64,000 nucleotides of DNA from Halioglobus japonicus (GCA_902705825.1 CACSIL010000052.1:154348-218347), one strand, 5' to 3'; positions 18,701-27,368 are shown, counted from the first letter of the stretch. A program made the numbers and translations. Notes: generated by a model from the letters alone, not told the origin.

Positions 18701-20702
18701 CGATAGGGATCATGTTCCAAGTTCCGCCGGCCTCTTTGGAGCCAGAGAGAGAACCGGTGATAAGCACATCCTGATCATTGACCATCAGGTACCCACCTTT
18801 GACAGGGACTCCGGCTCTTTGCGCATGCTCAATATGTTGCAAATCCTGCTGGATATGAACTACAAGGTATCTTTCTGGCCAGACCAGCTCAATTACGACG
18901 CAAAGTACACACGGGTTTTACAGGATCTCGGCATCGAAACCTATTACGGCGACCTGCAGTTCGAGAACTTCATAAAAGAGCACGGCAACGCACTGGACTT
19001 TGTAATGATGTCGCGCCCCGCCACTACCAAAAAGTACATGCATCTCGTGAAGAAGTACTCGGCGGCTAAAACCATCTTTGATACCGTCGATCTCCATTAC
19101 GTGCGCGAGCAACGCCGCCTGGAACTGGAAGTCCAGCGCTGGAAAAATCTGGAGTTTTTTCTGGCCGAAGAGGCCGATGTCACGCTGGTTGTCAGCCATA
19201 CAGAAAAACAGATGCTTGAAGATCAGAACTTTGCGGACAAAATTTCAGTGGTCTCCAATATCCATTCACTGGAGCCTTGTGAAAAGGGTTTTGAAGAGCG
19301 CTCCGGCCTGATGTTCATAGGCAGCTTTGCGCATCCGCCCAATGAAGAAGGCATCATCTGGTTTATCGATTACATTCTGCCACTTATCAAGAAAAAGATA
19401 CCCGATATCCATCTGACTATCGTCGGCAGTGAACCGACCCAGCGACTGCTGGAAATGGCCAATGAGTCCGTCACGGTGACCGGTTTCGTAGAAGATGTTT
19501 CCGGCTACTTTAATGACAGCAGAGTGTTTGTATCGCCACTGCTGCACGGAGCAGGCGTCAAAGGGAAAATTGGCCAGAGTTTTTCCTACGGTCTACCCGT
19601 TGTCACCACCAGTATTGGTGCTGAAGGTATGCAGCTGACAGATGGGCTGAACGCGCTGATCTCAGACAGCGAAACAGCATTCGCCGATAGCGTTATCGCT
19701 TTGTACCAGGATAAATTTCTCTGGCAGAGACTCTCAACCAACTGCCGTCAGGTGATCAGGGAGCAGTTCAGTACCGAAACAATCCGCACAGCCTTGGAAG
19801 GAATTATGGAAGCAGAATCACCCAAACAAGCACTCAAAAAATCTGTCAGCCGCCCGGTGATCGTGCATTGCCATCTTTTCAAAAATGCCGGAAGCACGCT
19901 TGACTGGAGTTTGCAGCGACAATTTGGAGCCGGGTTTATCGATCACCGGGATGATGACAATATGCGTCGCGGCGCCGCGTATCTGAAGCCATATCTGGAA
20001 GCCCACAAGCAGGTTTCAGCAATCTCCAGCCATCACATCAGGTTCCCTCTTCCCAATTCTGAAGAGTTGCAGCTATTGCCTCTTATCTCACTGCGACACC
20101 CGATCGACCGGGCTCGCTCAGTGTACGATTTTGAACGGCGTCAGGAGTCCAATACCCCCGGCGCCATACACGCGAAAAAGCTGTCTTTTGCAGACTACGT
20201 GCGTTGGCGCATGCAGCCCGACGTCGCGCCGACCATTCGCAATTTCCATTGCAGCTTTTGTACCAGCAACTTCGACAGCCCCATAGGCGAGTCGGCGTAT
20301 CTGGAAAGCGTATCCATGCTGATAAAGACACCACTGCTGGTCATCGTTGAACGTTACGACGAAAGTATGGTGCTACTTGAACAGGAACTTGAGCCGTACT
20401 TCCCAGGTATTGACCTGTCCTACCTCCGCCAGAACGAAACCTTCGGTCGGGAAGTGCAACTGGTACAGCGAATCGAATCTGTTTTCGAGCAGCTGGGGCC
20501 AGAGCTTACCATCGAGTTTCGCGAGAAGAATCACTGGGATATGAAACTGTACGAGAACTCACTGGCAATACACGGTGAACGCATGGGCGCACTCCGGAAT
20601 CAGGATCGATTGATGGCAGATTTTCAGGCGCGGTGCCGCTTGCTGTCGGCTGCCACATTACCCAGCAATGCGAGGGAGACTCCGGAGTCACAGGTGGGCT
20701 GA
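15723..20702 (+). CDS. 1659-aa fusion: sulfotransferase / coiled coil / GT2 / GT4 / sulfotransferase
   Basis: The largest protein in the window. Residues about 1-230 are a PAPS-dependent sulfotransferase (FVLGMHRSGTSAF, the 5'-phosphosulfate loop, then VLVIRSPLEIADSLARR). About 325-485 is a heptad-rich coiled coil, then an Ala/Glu-rich low-complexity linker to about 745. About 753-990 is a GT2 glycosyltransferase (VSIIIPVFNNW, VVDNNSTDET, FLNNDTEV as DxD-type site). About 1014-1370 is a GT4-like domain (HILIIDHQVPTFDRDSGS, GSFAHPPNEEG, HGAGVKGKIGQS). About 1379-1640 is a second sulfotransferase-like domain (HCHLFKNAGSTLDW). All are cytoplasmic. It presumably builds and sulfates a surface glycan with the wbp genes nearby. 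Substrates are unknown. Confidence 0.85.
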   Translation: MKNCLFVLGMHRSGTSAFTGILNLLGVNLGTKMLETQRDNPKGFFENKYVVLANDCILESFNSSWDDPLPLPENWPQKFEESQLVDDVRHFLRTDIPDAELSALKDPRLCRLLPFWLPLLTTENITPRAVLVIRSPLEIADSLARRNGFSLDKSLVLWMQYMLEAEKNTRHMPRCFVKFEAVLSTPRETIEHVFDTIGLEKPDFASVDPEKVEQFVDQDMRHHEVSDSDLDARCHKTIADYYRLLCEVSEREVTAQDHEAFDALGEQFQINQTLFYNSDIALALEKAKQESAPDWYQAKLNRIKAQLDADKTFREYRYIANTEHLYHARIELQNQSDALRGEIDKLQAEIANLQQQIAQLQNQLNTPHLTISALRNELAVQQDDINLLNDTSSKLRADLASRVDNITGLQNDIAELQGTISSLQHEQTTLQNVIAAQKIVLTAQKSEEAARLKEVAELRENLESRQNSETQLLARNDELERIVFQLYATRPMRVYQKYQRSVEAVFPEGTLLRKLLKWTKGVLTGEKAERTALQDNAQISETQGANAGEEIEPAIVMDTAEQHTAEAPANESEDANNNTAPANSQAAEDQNAVIAGHSEEMQVSGDAAGERAADETSPANADVAIDTKRESKPELFLVPTVTAPPPVDSANDVMPATASPDQAPVHDQAKQAVISEAARLSAETKADNIYGVAVDEPAAADIPERAADPSAAQAPAATEEQPSTPDESQGTTVSGEALDPRDIVFPTTENPNVSIIIPVFNNWAFTHKCLHSLFLYNRGSYEIIVVDNNSTDETPQHLSAITGIQVITNESNEVFVNACNQAAQVARGNYLLFLNNDTEVSEGWLEAMLAPFSDASTGVVGAKLVYPDGSLQEAGGIIWNDGNGCNYGHGDNPDLPKYSYRKAVDYCSGACLMIASSLWHEIGGFDQRFAPAYYEDTDLCFTVRALNYKVIYQPAARIVHYGGASAGKETSSGYKRYQDINREKFIAKWQEVLDRDHVPSSAGLFGARERTGDKHILIIDHQVPTFDRDSGSLRMLNMLQILLDMNYKVSFWPDQLNYDAKYTRVLQDLGIETYYGDLQFENFIKEHGNALDFVMMSRPATTKKYMHLVKKYSAAKTIFDTVDLHYVREQRRLELEVQRWKNLEFFLAEEADVTLVVSHTEKQMLEDQNFADKISVVSNIHSLEPCEKGFEERSGLMFIGSFAHPPNEEGIIWFIDYILPLIKKKIPDIHLTIVGSEPTQRLLEMANESVTVTGFVEDVSGYFNDSRVFVSPLLHGAGVKGKIGQSFSYGLPVVTTSIGAEGMQLTDGLNALISDSETAFADSVIALYQDKFLWQRLSTNCRQVIREQFSTETIRTALEGIMEAESPKQALKKSVSRPVIVHCHLFKNAGSTLDWSLQRQFGAGFIDHRDDDNMRRGAAYLKPYLEAHKQVSAISSHHIRFPLPNSEELQLLPLISLRHPIDRARSVYDFERRQESNTPGAIHAKKLSFADYVRWRMQPDVAPTIRNFHCSFCTSNFDSPIGESAYLESVSMLIKTPLLVIVERYDESMVLLEQELEPYFPGIDLSYLRQNETFGREVQLVQRIESVFEQLGPELTIEFREKNHWDMKLYENSLAIHGERMGALRNQDRLMADFQARCRLLSAATLPSNARETPESQVG

Positions 20703-20705
20703 ACA

Positions 20706-20736
20706 ACGCCACGGGGCTCTGCTAGCCCCGTTGGCG
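20706..20736 (+). terminator. hairpin after the 1659-aa gene
   Basis: ACGGGGCT (20711-20718) and AGCCCCGT (20724-20731) pair perfectly across a 5-base loop, and CGCC/GGCG extends the stem outward past one bulge. It starts 4 bases after the stop codon. No T-run follows, so termination may be weak or the element may only protect the mRNA end. Confidence 0.45.
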
Positions 20737-20829
20737 CACACTCCGCACAAAAAAGACGCGCTCCAGAGTAGCCCAACACCCAGACCAACGATTATGATGC
20801 GTGTGGAATAACGCACGGAATCATCTACT

Positions 20830-21246
20830 ATGGCTACAGAATTCAATATGGGCAGTTTTTTCGCTCGATGGCTCTTCGCTATCGCCCTCGTATTCGGAAC
20901 ATACAACCCCTCAGATTATTCCTATGTCAGCTGGGTCATGGCCCAAAGCGCCGATTTTGGGCCTGTGATGGCATTAATTGGTATCGTTTTACTAATCGGG
21001 TGGGTGGTCTTCCTGCGGGCCACGATACTGTCATTGGGAGTACTGGGCATCGTACTGGGGGGCGCGCTCTTTGCCTGTATCATCTGGTGGTTCGTGGACC
21101 TTGGATTGCTCAGTCTGGACGCCACAGGCGCACTTGCCTGGGTCGTTTTACTGATACTGTCGTTTATCCTCGCCACCGGGATGTCCTGGTCGCATATCAG
21201 GCGCCGACTAACCGGACAGTTCGATGTTGATGAGAAAGATGGTTGA
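20830..21246 (+). CDS. DUF6524-type four-helix membrane protein
   Basis: 138 aa with four membrane segments (about 10-25, 43-62, 66-88 and 100-118) and a short charged tail ending DVDEKDG. The early motif FGTYNPSDYSYVSWV resembles the NP-x-x-(Y/F)S signature of the DUF6524 family, small inner-membrane proteins of unknown function in marine Proteobacteria. An ATG at 20848 (MGSFFARW) is an alternative start; neither has a strong ribosome binding site. It is convergent with wbpM and probably not functionally tied to it. Confidence 0.7.
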   Translation: MATEFNMGSFFARWLFAIALVFGTYNPSDYSYVSWVMAQSADFGPVMALIGIVLLIGWVVFLRATILSLGVLGIVLGGALFACIIWWFVDLGLLSLDATGALAWVVLLILSFILATGMSWSHIRRRLTGQFDVDEKDG

Positions 21247-21312
21247 TAAATGCGCCTGAGCTGACGGTGATGCACCGCCGGGCGGCTATCTGGAGCGGGG
21301 AATCAGGTGCAA

Positions 21313-23352
21313 CTAGTAGCTATCTGGAAACAGCTCTTTAACATTTGAAGCCGCCGCGTTCTCTATCGCCAACAGCTTGCCCTGGCGCTTCCAGAGATGG
21401 TCGTAGCGTACCTCATGATCGCCAAATCCGCTTACTGCAAAGCTCAGCACTGAACTAATGCCATCGCAGTCGAGGGAGTCACAATGACCTCGCAGTTTTG
21501 CCAGCAGCCGCTGAATCTGGCCAAAGGGCAGACACTCCTCCTCTGCGCGCATGATCATCGGGTGTCCCGTTCCGGTGACATTCGTCCCCAACAATAACTC
21601 CTCATGCAGTTTTTCCCCGGGGCGCAGTCCGATGAACTCAATTTCAATCTGCTGGCCTCCCTGGGTGTTGTGGCCCATTTCATAGCCACTGAGCCTTATC
21701 ATGCGTTTTGCCAGATCGACAATACGCACCGGCTCTCCCATATCCAGGACAAAGACATCGCCGCCAGTGGCCATTGCTCCGGCCTGCAACACCAGTTGCG
21801 CCGCTTCCGGTATGCTCATGAAGTAGCGCGATACATCCGGGTGAGTCACCGTGACCGGCCCGCCATCCTCAACCTGTTGCCGGAACAGTGGTACCACTGA
21901 TCCGGACGAGCCCAGTACGTTGCCGAAACGGACCATACAAAACCGGGTATCGCTCTCTTGTTGAGCCAATCCCTGCAAAATCATTTCGGCCAGTCGCTTG
22001 GAGGCACCCATAATATTTGTCGGGCGCACGGCCTTGTCGGTCGATACCAGTACAAATGTCTCTACGCCAGCCTTGCGCGCCGCTGTTGCCGCATACCAGG
22101 TGCCGAAAACGTTGTTGGCCACACCCTCGGCAATGTTGTACTCCACCATCGGGACATGCTTATAAGCAGCGGCGTGATAGACCGTACAGACTTCAAACGT
22201 ACGGTAAATACTCTCGAGGCGATTTTGATCCTGAACAGAACCCAGCAGGGCGACGATTTCCACCTGCAGGCCGAGCGCTGTCGCCATCGAGCGCAGCTCT
22301 CGCTCAATGCTGTACAGCGCATACTCGGAATTATCGAGCAGGATCAGTTCCTTTGCAGCAGAGCGAATAATTTGTCGACAGAGTTGAGCTCCGATGGAAC
22401 CACCGGCACCAGTCACCATCACGACCTTTCCGGTAATACATTTTTCTATCAATTCCGGGTGCGGCGGCACAGGCTCCCTGCCCAGCAAATCGTCGAGATC
22501 GATGTCGCGAATCTGGTTGACGCTGGCTTCACCAGCCAGCAACTCATTGATCGTGGGCACCGTGCGGACGTGGACAGGCATACCGACCAGAGAATTGATG
22601 ATCTCCTTGCGACGCTCCTGTGATGCTGACGGAATAGCCAGAAGTACCTGGGTTATATCGTGCTGATCGATCAGCTGCTCCAGATCTTCCGGCGGCGCTA
22701 CCTGCAGGCCGTTGATGATGGAACGTTGCAAGTAGTGATCATCGTCGACGAATACCACGGGGTGGTATTGCTCACCGTGCTGCAGTGTTTGCAGTAGTTG
22801 CCGACCGGATTGCCCCGCACCGTAGATAATCACATTCTCGGATAAGGCGCGCAATTTGGCCTGGTAGTATGCCCGCACTGCCAGCCTTGTCCCGCCGATG
22901 CCGACCACGAGAAGTATCCAGTAAATAAAAGGCATTGAGCGCGGCACTTCGGCACGTGTGAAAAAGACCGCGGCGCCTAAAATCAATGTGGAATAACCGG
23001 CTGCCGTGACAATCGCCCAGATCGCCTGCTGGCCCATGAAACGAATCACTGCGCGGTACAATCCAAGGCGCAAGAAAACCATCGCGCTGCCCACAAGGGT
23101 CACCGCCCCACAGGCGTATTCTACGGCTCCGAGTTGGAAATCAAGATGACCGAAACGCAATGCAACAGCCAGCCACATCGCCGCTGTGACATACACCATA
23201 TCAAGCGAGAACAGGCAGGCCTGCTTAATGTTGCGCGGCAGTTCTACTGCCTTTTGCAGTACATCTCTAAGGCTGCCGACAACACCGACAAAGGATCGGG
23301 TCATGAATTTGCGAGGACGAGTTAGCAAGTCACCTCCTGTGCTCCTGACCAT
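21313..23352 (-). CDS. wbpM: WbpM-type membrane UDP-GlcNAc 4,6-dehydratase (inverting class not resolved)
   Basis: 679 aa. About residues 40-165 hold four membrane helices, then a Rossmann domain with YGAGQSGRQLL. The catalytic half follows, with GAGGSIGAQLCRQI (NAD binding, about 317) and MGASKRLAE (about 446). That shows the Met-x3-Lys in place of Tyr-x3-Lys that marks WbpM/FlaA1-type dehydratases. It converts UDP-GlcNAc to a UDP-4-keto-6-deoxy sugar for O-antigen or capsule. The ATG at 23352 has no ribosome binding site, whereas AGGAGGTGA precedes a TTG at 23328, so the protein may be 8 residues shorter. It is last in a wbpV-wbpL-wbpM order. Confidence 0.92.
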   Translation of the reverse strand: MVRSTGGDLLTRPRKFMTRSFVGVVGSLRDVLQKAVELPRNIKQACLFSLDMVYVTAAMWLAVALRFGHLDFQLGAVEYACGAVTLVGSAMVFLRLGLYRAVIRFMGQQAIWAIVTAAGYSTLILGAAVFFTRAEVPRSMPFIYWILLVVGIGGTRLAVRAYYQAKLRALSENVIIYGAGQSGRQLLQTLQHGEQYHPVVFVDDDHYLQRSIINGLQVAPPEDLEQLIDQHDITQVLLAIPSASQERRKEIINSLVGMPVHVRTVPTINELLAGEASVNQIRDIDLDDLLGREPVPPHPELIEKCITGKVVMVTGAGGSIGAQLCRQIIRSAAKELILLDNSEYALYSIERELRSMATALGLQVEIVALLGSVQDQNRLESIYRTFEVCTVYHAAAYKHVPMVEYNIAEGVANNVFGTWYAATAARKAGVETFVLVSTDKAVRPTNIMGASKRLAEMILQGLAQQESDTRFCMVRFGNVLGSSGSVVPLFRQQVEDGGPVTVTHPDVSRYFMSIPEAAQLVLQAGAMATGGDVFVLDMGEPVRIVDLAKRMIRLSGYEMGHNTQGGQQIEIEFIGLRPGEKLHEELLLGTNVTGTGHPMIMRAEEECLPFGQIQRLLAKLRGHCDSLDCDGISSVLSFAVSGFGDHEVRYDHLWKRQGKLLAIENAAASNVKELFPDSY

Positions 23353-23403
23353 GGCGAGCGCGTATTTTTAGATCTATACAGCAGCGCAATTGAGCTGCTT
23401 ATT

Positions 23404-24390
23404 TTACGCCACTCTACCCACTTTCACCATGCCACAGAGCAGTGGAAGGTATGCCAAAAATACCAAAAATAGTTTGTAGTCAGGCCACATTTGCACCGCC
23501 AGAGCCAGCGGAAACAGCCACAATACGTTGATCGCCAACAACAGCAGGTCGACTCTCAGGTGTGAATTCCAGTGGCGACTCAAGCGCTGGTATGCGTGGG
23601 AGCGGTGGGGCTCGGTGAAGTTCTCGCCGCTTATCATGCGCCACCCCAGAGTCCAGCTCGCGTCGGTGACAAACACCGCCGACAGCACCAGCCAACACAG
23701 CGGATCCAACTGCCCCTGCACAGCCCCCAACAGCGCCAGTGCAGCCAGTAAAAATCCGGTCGGCACGCTACCGGCATCCCCCATAAACAACCGCGCGGGC
23801 GGCGCGTTCCAGGCGAGGAAACCGCCGTGCGCGGCAGCGAGTATCAGACAATAACGGACGTAGCTGTCATCGTGCCCCGCCAGCCATGTCAGGAACGCCG
23901 CACTGGTGCAGATGAACACCGCCTGCAGCGCGGCAATGCCGTCGATGCCATCCATAAAATTGTACAGATTGAGCGACCACAGCAGGATGAACGCTGCGCA
24001 CAGCAGCAGGGCCAGGTGTATAAAAACACCACCTGTATTTGCGCCGTACAACAGTGTGGCGGCAGCAAACAGACATACAATGGCATAGGTTAACAACCGC
24101 CAGCGAACCGACAAGCTGCGTAAATCATCGACAACGCCGACCAGCGCCAATATCAGGGTACAGGCTGTCAGCGTGACAAGGGGAGCCGCCCAGCCACCGT
24201 CGAGTGCAGCGGCGAGTATCAGGCCCAGCACAAAGGCCGCGAGCAATGCGACACCACCACCGTGGGGAGTCGGCAGGATATGCGAGCTGCGCTCATTGGG
24301 CGTGTCCAGAATTTGTCGCGCCCTGGCGAAACGCTCATAGAGGCCACACAAGACAACCGACAACACCAGAGTTAGCAAAACGGCCGTCAC
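23404..24390 (-). CDS. wbpL: WbpL/WecA-type undecaprenyl-phosphate sugar-1-phosphate transferase
   Basis: 328 aa, about ten or eleven membrane helices, of the MraY/WecA family. Cytoplasmic loops hold the family motifs TPHGGG (about 42-47), VDDLRSL (about 86-92), NFMDGIDG (about 143-150), RLFMGDAGS (about 198-206) and PHRSHAYQRL (about 262-271). It starts glycan assembly by moving an N-acetyl-6-deoxyhexosamine-1-phosphate from UDP to undecaprenyl phosphate. The start overlaps the epimerase stop by 4 bases. In P. aeruginosa O6 the homologous order wbpV-wbpL-wbpM is known. Confidence 0.92.
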   Translation of the reverse strand: MTAVLLTLVLSVVLCGLYERFARARQILDTPNERSSHILPTPHGGGVALLAAFVLGLILAAALDGGWAAPLVTLTACTLILALVGVVDDLRSLSVRWRLLTYAIVCLFAAATLLYGANTGGVFIHLALLLCAAFILLWSLNLYNFMDGIDGIAALQAVFICTSAAFLTWLAGHDDSYVRYCLILAAAHGGFLAWNAPPARLFMGDAGSVPTGFLLAALALLGAVQGQLDPLCWLVLSAVFVTDASWTLGWRMISGENFTEPHRSHAYQRLSRHWNSHLRVDLLLLAINVLWLFPLALAVQMWPDYKLFLVFLAYLPLLCGMVKVGRVA

Positions 24391-25328
24391 GAAGCGTTAC
24401 TCCGCGCCGCACCGACTTCCTTCATCGTGTCCGCAAGTGTAATAACAGGCCGCCAGGCGGTAGCGTGTATCACCGCGGCATTGCTGTAGAGCTCTGTACC
24501 GAACAATTTGTCATAAGTCGTTTGTCGGCTCCTGCGGGCCAACGCATCAAGCAGCCATGCACCCCACTGCCACACCCTGTGAGGCAGCCATCCAATGCCC
24601 CTGCCTTTGCCCTGGCTCTCACGCAACAAATCGTACACTTCCTGTGTACTGTAGGCCTGAGCGCCACAGGCTATCCAGGTGTGCACGCCTGCCGGTGGAC
24701 TCTGTGCTATCACACACAGCAGTTCCACCAGATCGCCAAGTGCAATCATCGAGCGTCTGCCTACCTGAGGTGGCCGCGGCAGTCCCCAGCGCACGCCTGT
24801 CGCCAGCGACTGCAGATTCCCCTTCACTTCAGCCCCGTAGACCAGTGCCGGGCGCACGATAACAACAGACATTGAGTGGCCCGCAAATTCCTCGCGCAGC
24901 GCGCATTCTGCCTGCCATTTGGATACGCCATAGGCATCTGTGGGTGGTGTGCAGGCGGATTCCGCGCGGATAGCCGGCGAGGGTGGCGCGCCCATCGCTT
25001 TTACGCTGCTAAGAAAGACGAAGCACCCGACACCCGCTGCTGCTGCTAATCGGGCCAGGCGCAACGTCCCGGTGTGATTCAGCGCGGCATACTCTGACTC
25101 AGGCGCACGCTGGTGAGCTATTCCAGCGAGGTGGAAAACGACATCCACGCCCTGCAGCAAGTTGGCATCAGGGTCACACCGGGCGAGGTCCACCGCTATT
25201 GTCGGCTGCCCGCTGCAAAGCGGTTCGCCGCGGTTACTCAACGGGACGACTGTATGGCCGTACGCGACCAGTTGCTGACAAAGCTGGCGACCGATAAACC
25301 CGGTCGCCCCGCTGACGAGGCATTTCAC
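24387..25328 (-). CDS. wbpV: WbpV-like NAD-dependent UDP-4-keto-sugar reductase/epimerase
   Basis: 313 aa extended short-chain dehydrogenase. The nucleotide-binding motif GATGFIG lies at residues 7-13, and the catalytic YGVSK lies near residue 143 with a Ser (FLSSVKAMG) about 30 residues earlier. It should reduce WbpM's 4-keto product to UDP-QuiNAc or UDP-FucNAc for WbpL. The three genes would make one complete initiator-sugar pathway. It begins the three-gene operon and is separated from comEA by that gene's terminator. The exact sugar product is not decided by sequence. Confidence 0.85.
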   Translation of the reverse strand: MKCLVSGATGFIGRQLCQQLVAYGHTVVPLSNRGEPLCSGQPTIAVDLARCDPDANLLQGVDVVFHLAGIAHQRAPESEYAALNHTGTLRLARLAAAAGVGCFVFLSSVKAMGAPPSPAIRAESACTPPTDAYGVSKWQAECALREEFAGHSMSVVIVRPALVYGAEVKGNLQSLATGVRWGLPRPPQVGRRSMIALGDLVELLCVIAQSPPAGVHTWIACGAQAYSTQEVYDLLRESQGKGRGIGWLPHRVWQWGAWLLDALARRSRQTTYDKLFGTELYSNAAVIHATAWRPVITLADTMKEVGAARSNAS

Positions 25329-25345
25329 TGTTCTGAATCACCGAT

Positions 25346-25370
25346 AAAAAAAAGGGGGCAAAAGCCCCCT
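25346..25370 (-). terminator. Rho-independent terminator after comEA
   Basis: On the minus strand a GGGGGC stem, TTTT loop and GCCCCC are followed by eight T. Positions: G-rich arm 25354-25359, C-rich arm 25364-25369, T-tract complement 25346-25353. It separates comEA from the wbpV operon. Confidence 0.85.
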
Positions 25371-25391
25371 CATAATACGGATGCAGTTAGC

Positions 25392-25793
25392 TTATTCCAG
25401 TGTTATCACATCACGATTCATATCGAGTGTGGAGTTGCCGATACCGTTCACTTCCATCAACTCATCGGCCGAGGCGAAGGGACCATAGGCCTCCCGATAG
25501 CGAACGATTTCTGCGGCACGGGTTTCGCCCACCCCCTTGAGATTGGCGGCCAGGGTTTGTGCATCGGCGGTATTGATATTGACCTGCGCTGCTGCGCTGG
25601 TTACGACAGGCGTTGCTTGCTCCTCAGCCAGTGCGGAGGGCGGCTGCACCAGCATGCCCACGCAGAACAGCAGCGTTAAGATCAGGGCGGCTAGCGCGGC
25701 GCGACCGATCGCGCCCTGATGGTTAAACGAAAGTATATCCCTCGCTGCCAGCGCAGTCCGGGTATTGTGTTGTATCGAAGGGGAATTGGTCAT
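25392..25793 (-). CDS. ComEA-like helix-hairpin-helix DNA-binding protein
   Basis: 133 aa from the ATG at 25793, chosen because GGAG lies about 10 bases upstream; the frame is open 24 codons further. A membrane or signal segment (about 30-50) ends in SALAEE. Two helix-hairpin-helix repeats follow: VNINTADAQTLAANLKGVGETRA and YGPFASADELMEVNGIG. This is the ComEA arrangement, a periplasmic DNA-binding protein of natural transformation. Small HhH proteins of this type are also found without other competence genes. A homologue lies next to the O-antigen locus in Pseudomonas. Confidence 0.82.
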   Translation of the reverse strand: MTNSPSIQHNTRTALAARDILSFNHQGAIGRAALAALILTLLFCVGMLVQPPSALAEEQATPVVTSAAAQVNINTADAQTLAANLKGVGETRAAEIVRYREAYGPFASADELMEVNGIGNSTLDMNRDVITLE

Positions 25794-25988
25794 AATGAAA
25801 TCTCCATATTGGTTAACTGCGTCCTTGCAGGCATCCGTACCGGAGAAAAGTCTAGCAGTGATCAAACGAAAGCGAGAACCTGTGGCCGCATTTGATATTA
25901 CGGCGAAAGCTGAACACAGATGTGACAGGATTGTGCTGCCAGCGCGCTACTGAAGAATGTCCTGCGCGCTGAGCGGTCGCGGTATTAT

Positions 25989-26684
25989 TCAGAGATCGAG
26001 CAATTCCTCATGCACTCGCTGCAGTGCTGCCAGCGGGTCGGGGGCTGCGGTGATTGAACGGCCAATTACGAGATAATCCGAGCCCATTGCCCGCGCCTGT
26101 GCCGGGGTCATCACACGGCGCTGATCGCCGGCATCATCCCCAGCCAGACGAATTCCGGGTGTCACCAGACAAAAGGTCTCACCGCACTGCTGGCGCAATA
26201 CCTGTGCTTCCTGCGCCGAGCACACCACACCGTCCAGACCGCTTTTCTCCGCCAGTGCTGCGAGCCGGGCAACCCGTTGCTGCGCATTTTCACTGTAACC
26301 CAGTTCCTGTAAATCCTGATCCGACATACTGGTAAGCACTGTCACACCGAGCAGGATAGGAGGCTGACTGAACGGCACAAGCGCTTCCACGGCTGCCTCC
26401 ATCATCCTGCGGCCACCACTGGCATGTACATTCACCATCCAGACCCCCAGCTCAGCTGCGGCACGCACCGCTCCCGCAACGGTATTGGGAATATCGTGAA
26501 ACTTCAAATCGAGAAACACGTCAAAGCCAAGCTGCTGTAGTTCGTCAACCAGAGCCGGCCCCGCCCGGGTAAAAAGCTCTTTACCGACTTTCACCCGACA
26601 CAGTGAAGGAGAGAGGCGCTGTGCGAGCTGAAGGGCCTCTGCCCCGGAGGGATAATCCAGTGCAACAATAATGGGGTTCGTCAT
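25989..26684 (-). CDS. pyrF: orotidine 5'-phosphate decarboxylase
   Basis: 231 aa TIM-barrel enzyme making UMP from OMP, the last step of pyrimidine synthesis. The catalytic signature [11 protein letters not shown] lies at about residues 59-69, with VALDYPSG at the substrate-binding start and VIGRSI near the end. Length is standard. It overlaps the lapA stop by 4 bases, so both are one transcription unit with ihfB upstream. This is known gene order in pseudomonads. Confidence 0.96.
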   Translation of the reverse strand: MTNPIIVALDYPSGAEALQLAQRLSPSLCRVKVGKELFTRAGPALVDELQQLGFDVFLDLKFHDIPNTVAGAVRAAAELGVWMVNVHASGGRRMMEAAVEALVPFSQPPILLGVTVLTSMSDQDLQELGYSENAQQRVARLAALAEKSGLDGVVCSAQEAQVLRQQCGETFCLVTPGIRLAGDDAGDQRRVMTPAQARAMGSDYLVIGRSITAAPDPLAALQRVHEELLDL

Positions 26685-26989
26685 GCGCTCTTCGCTACTG
26701 CGGTTGTTCCGCGCAACTTACTCGCTTCTTCGCGTGCGCGGTCCAGCTGCTTCTTACAGGCACTCAGGGAAGCGCGCGTTCGCAGTAGAATCACGGAGGA
26801 GACGATCATGCCCAGTACGCCACCGACGGCGAACGCAAGCAACACCCACAGCGCAAGGCTCTGCGGCGCGAATGTGTATATCAGAAGATCCAGCGGTACG
26901 GGTGTCTCATTTTGCAGGGCGAATAGCACACTCGCCGCCAGCATGGCCAATACGACGATCACAGTAAGGAGAGTTCGCAGTCGTTTCAT
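26681..26989 (-). CDS. lapA: LapA-domain (DUF1049) inner-membrane protein
   Basis: 102 aa with two membrane helices (about 8-26 and 43-67) and a cytoplasmic basic coiled tail ([22 protein letters not shown]). This is the LapA/YciS family, which in E. coli works with LapB to control LpxC turnover and lipopolysaccharide amount. No lapB TPR gene lies directly behind it here; pyrF follows with a 4-base overlap. The position after ihfB is conserved among gammaproteobacteria. Confidence 0.85.
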   Translation of the reverse strand: MKRLRTLLTVIVVLAMLAASVLFALQNETPVPLDLLIYTFAPQSLALWVLLAFAVGGVLGMIVSSVILLRTRASLSACKKQLDRAREEASKLRGTTAVAKSA

Positions 26990-27071
26990 CGGAATGCCCA
27001 GTTCAGTAAAAAGAAGTTAAAAAAAACGGCATGAGCTTTCGACCATACCGCCTGATTGTCGCACAACACGT

Positions 27072-27368
27072 CTAATTTTCTAGCTGCAGACCCAGATTGA
27101 CCCGCTCCCGCAACTCCTTTCCCGGCTTGAAGTGCGGCACATACTTACCTGTCAGCTCAACCGCATCACCAGTCTTAGGGTTGCGGCCGCGACGCGGCTC
27201 ACGAAAATGCAGGGAGAAACTGCCAAAGCCCCGGATCTCGATACGCTCACCGTTGGCAAGCGCCTGTGACATATGTTCGAGAATGGTTTTCACAGCCAGT
27301 TCTACATCCTTCGCAGACAACTGGCTTTGCCGGGAGAGGATTGTCTCAATCAGTTCGCTTTTGGTCAT
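27072..27368 (-). CDS. ihfB: integration host factor beta subunit
   Basis: 98 aa DNA-bending protein that pairs with IhfA. It shows the HU/IHF core with [23 protein letters not shown] (about 46-68, the DNA-intercalating beta arm with its Pro) and [10 protein letters not shown] at the end. It acts in recombination, replication and transcription. It lies 204 bases downstream of rpsA, after that gene's terminator, so it must have its own promoter in the AT-rich gap or be read through. Confidence 0.96.
   Translation of the reverse strand: MTKSELIETILSRQSQLSAKDVELAVKTILEHMSQALANGERIEIRGFGSFSLHFREPRRGRNPKTGDAVELTGKYVPHFKPGKELRERVNLGLQLEN

Noticed and set aside
17904-18842. 312-codon minus-strand frame inside the 1659-aa gene
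   Set aside because: It overlaps the conserved GT2 domain, where the plus-strand motifs are unmistakable.
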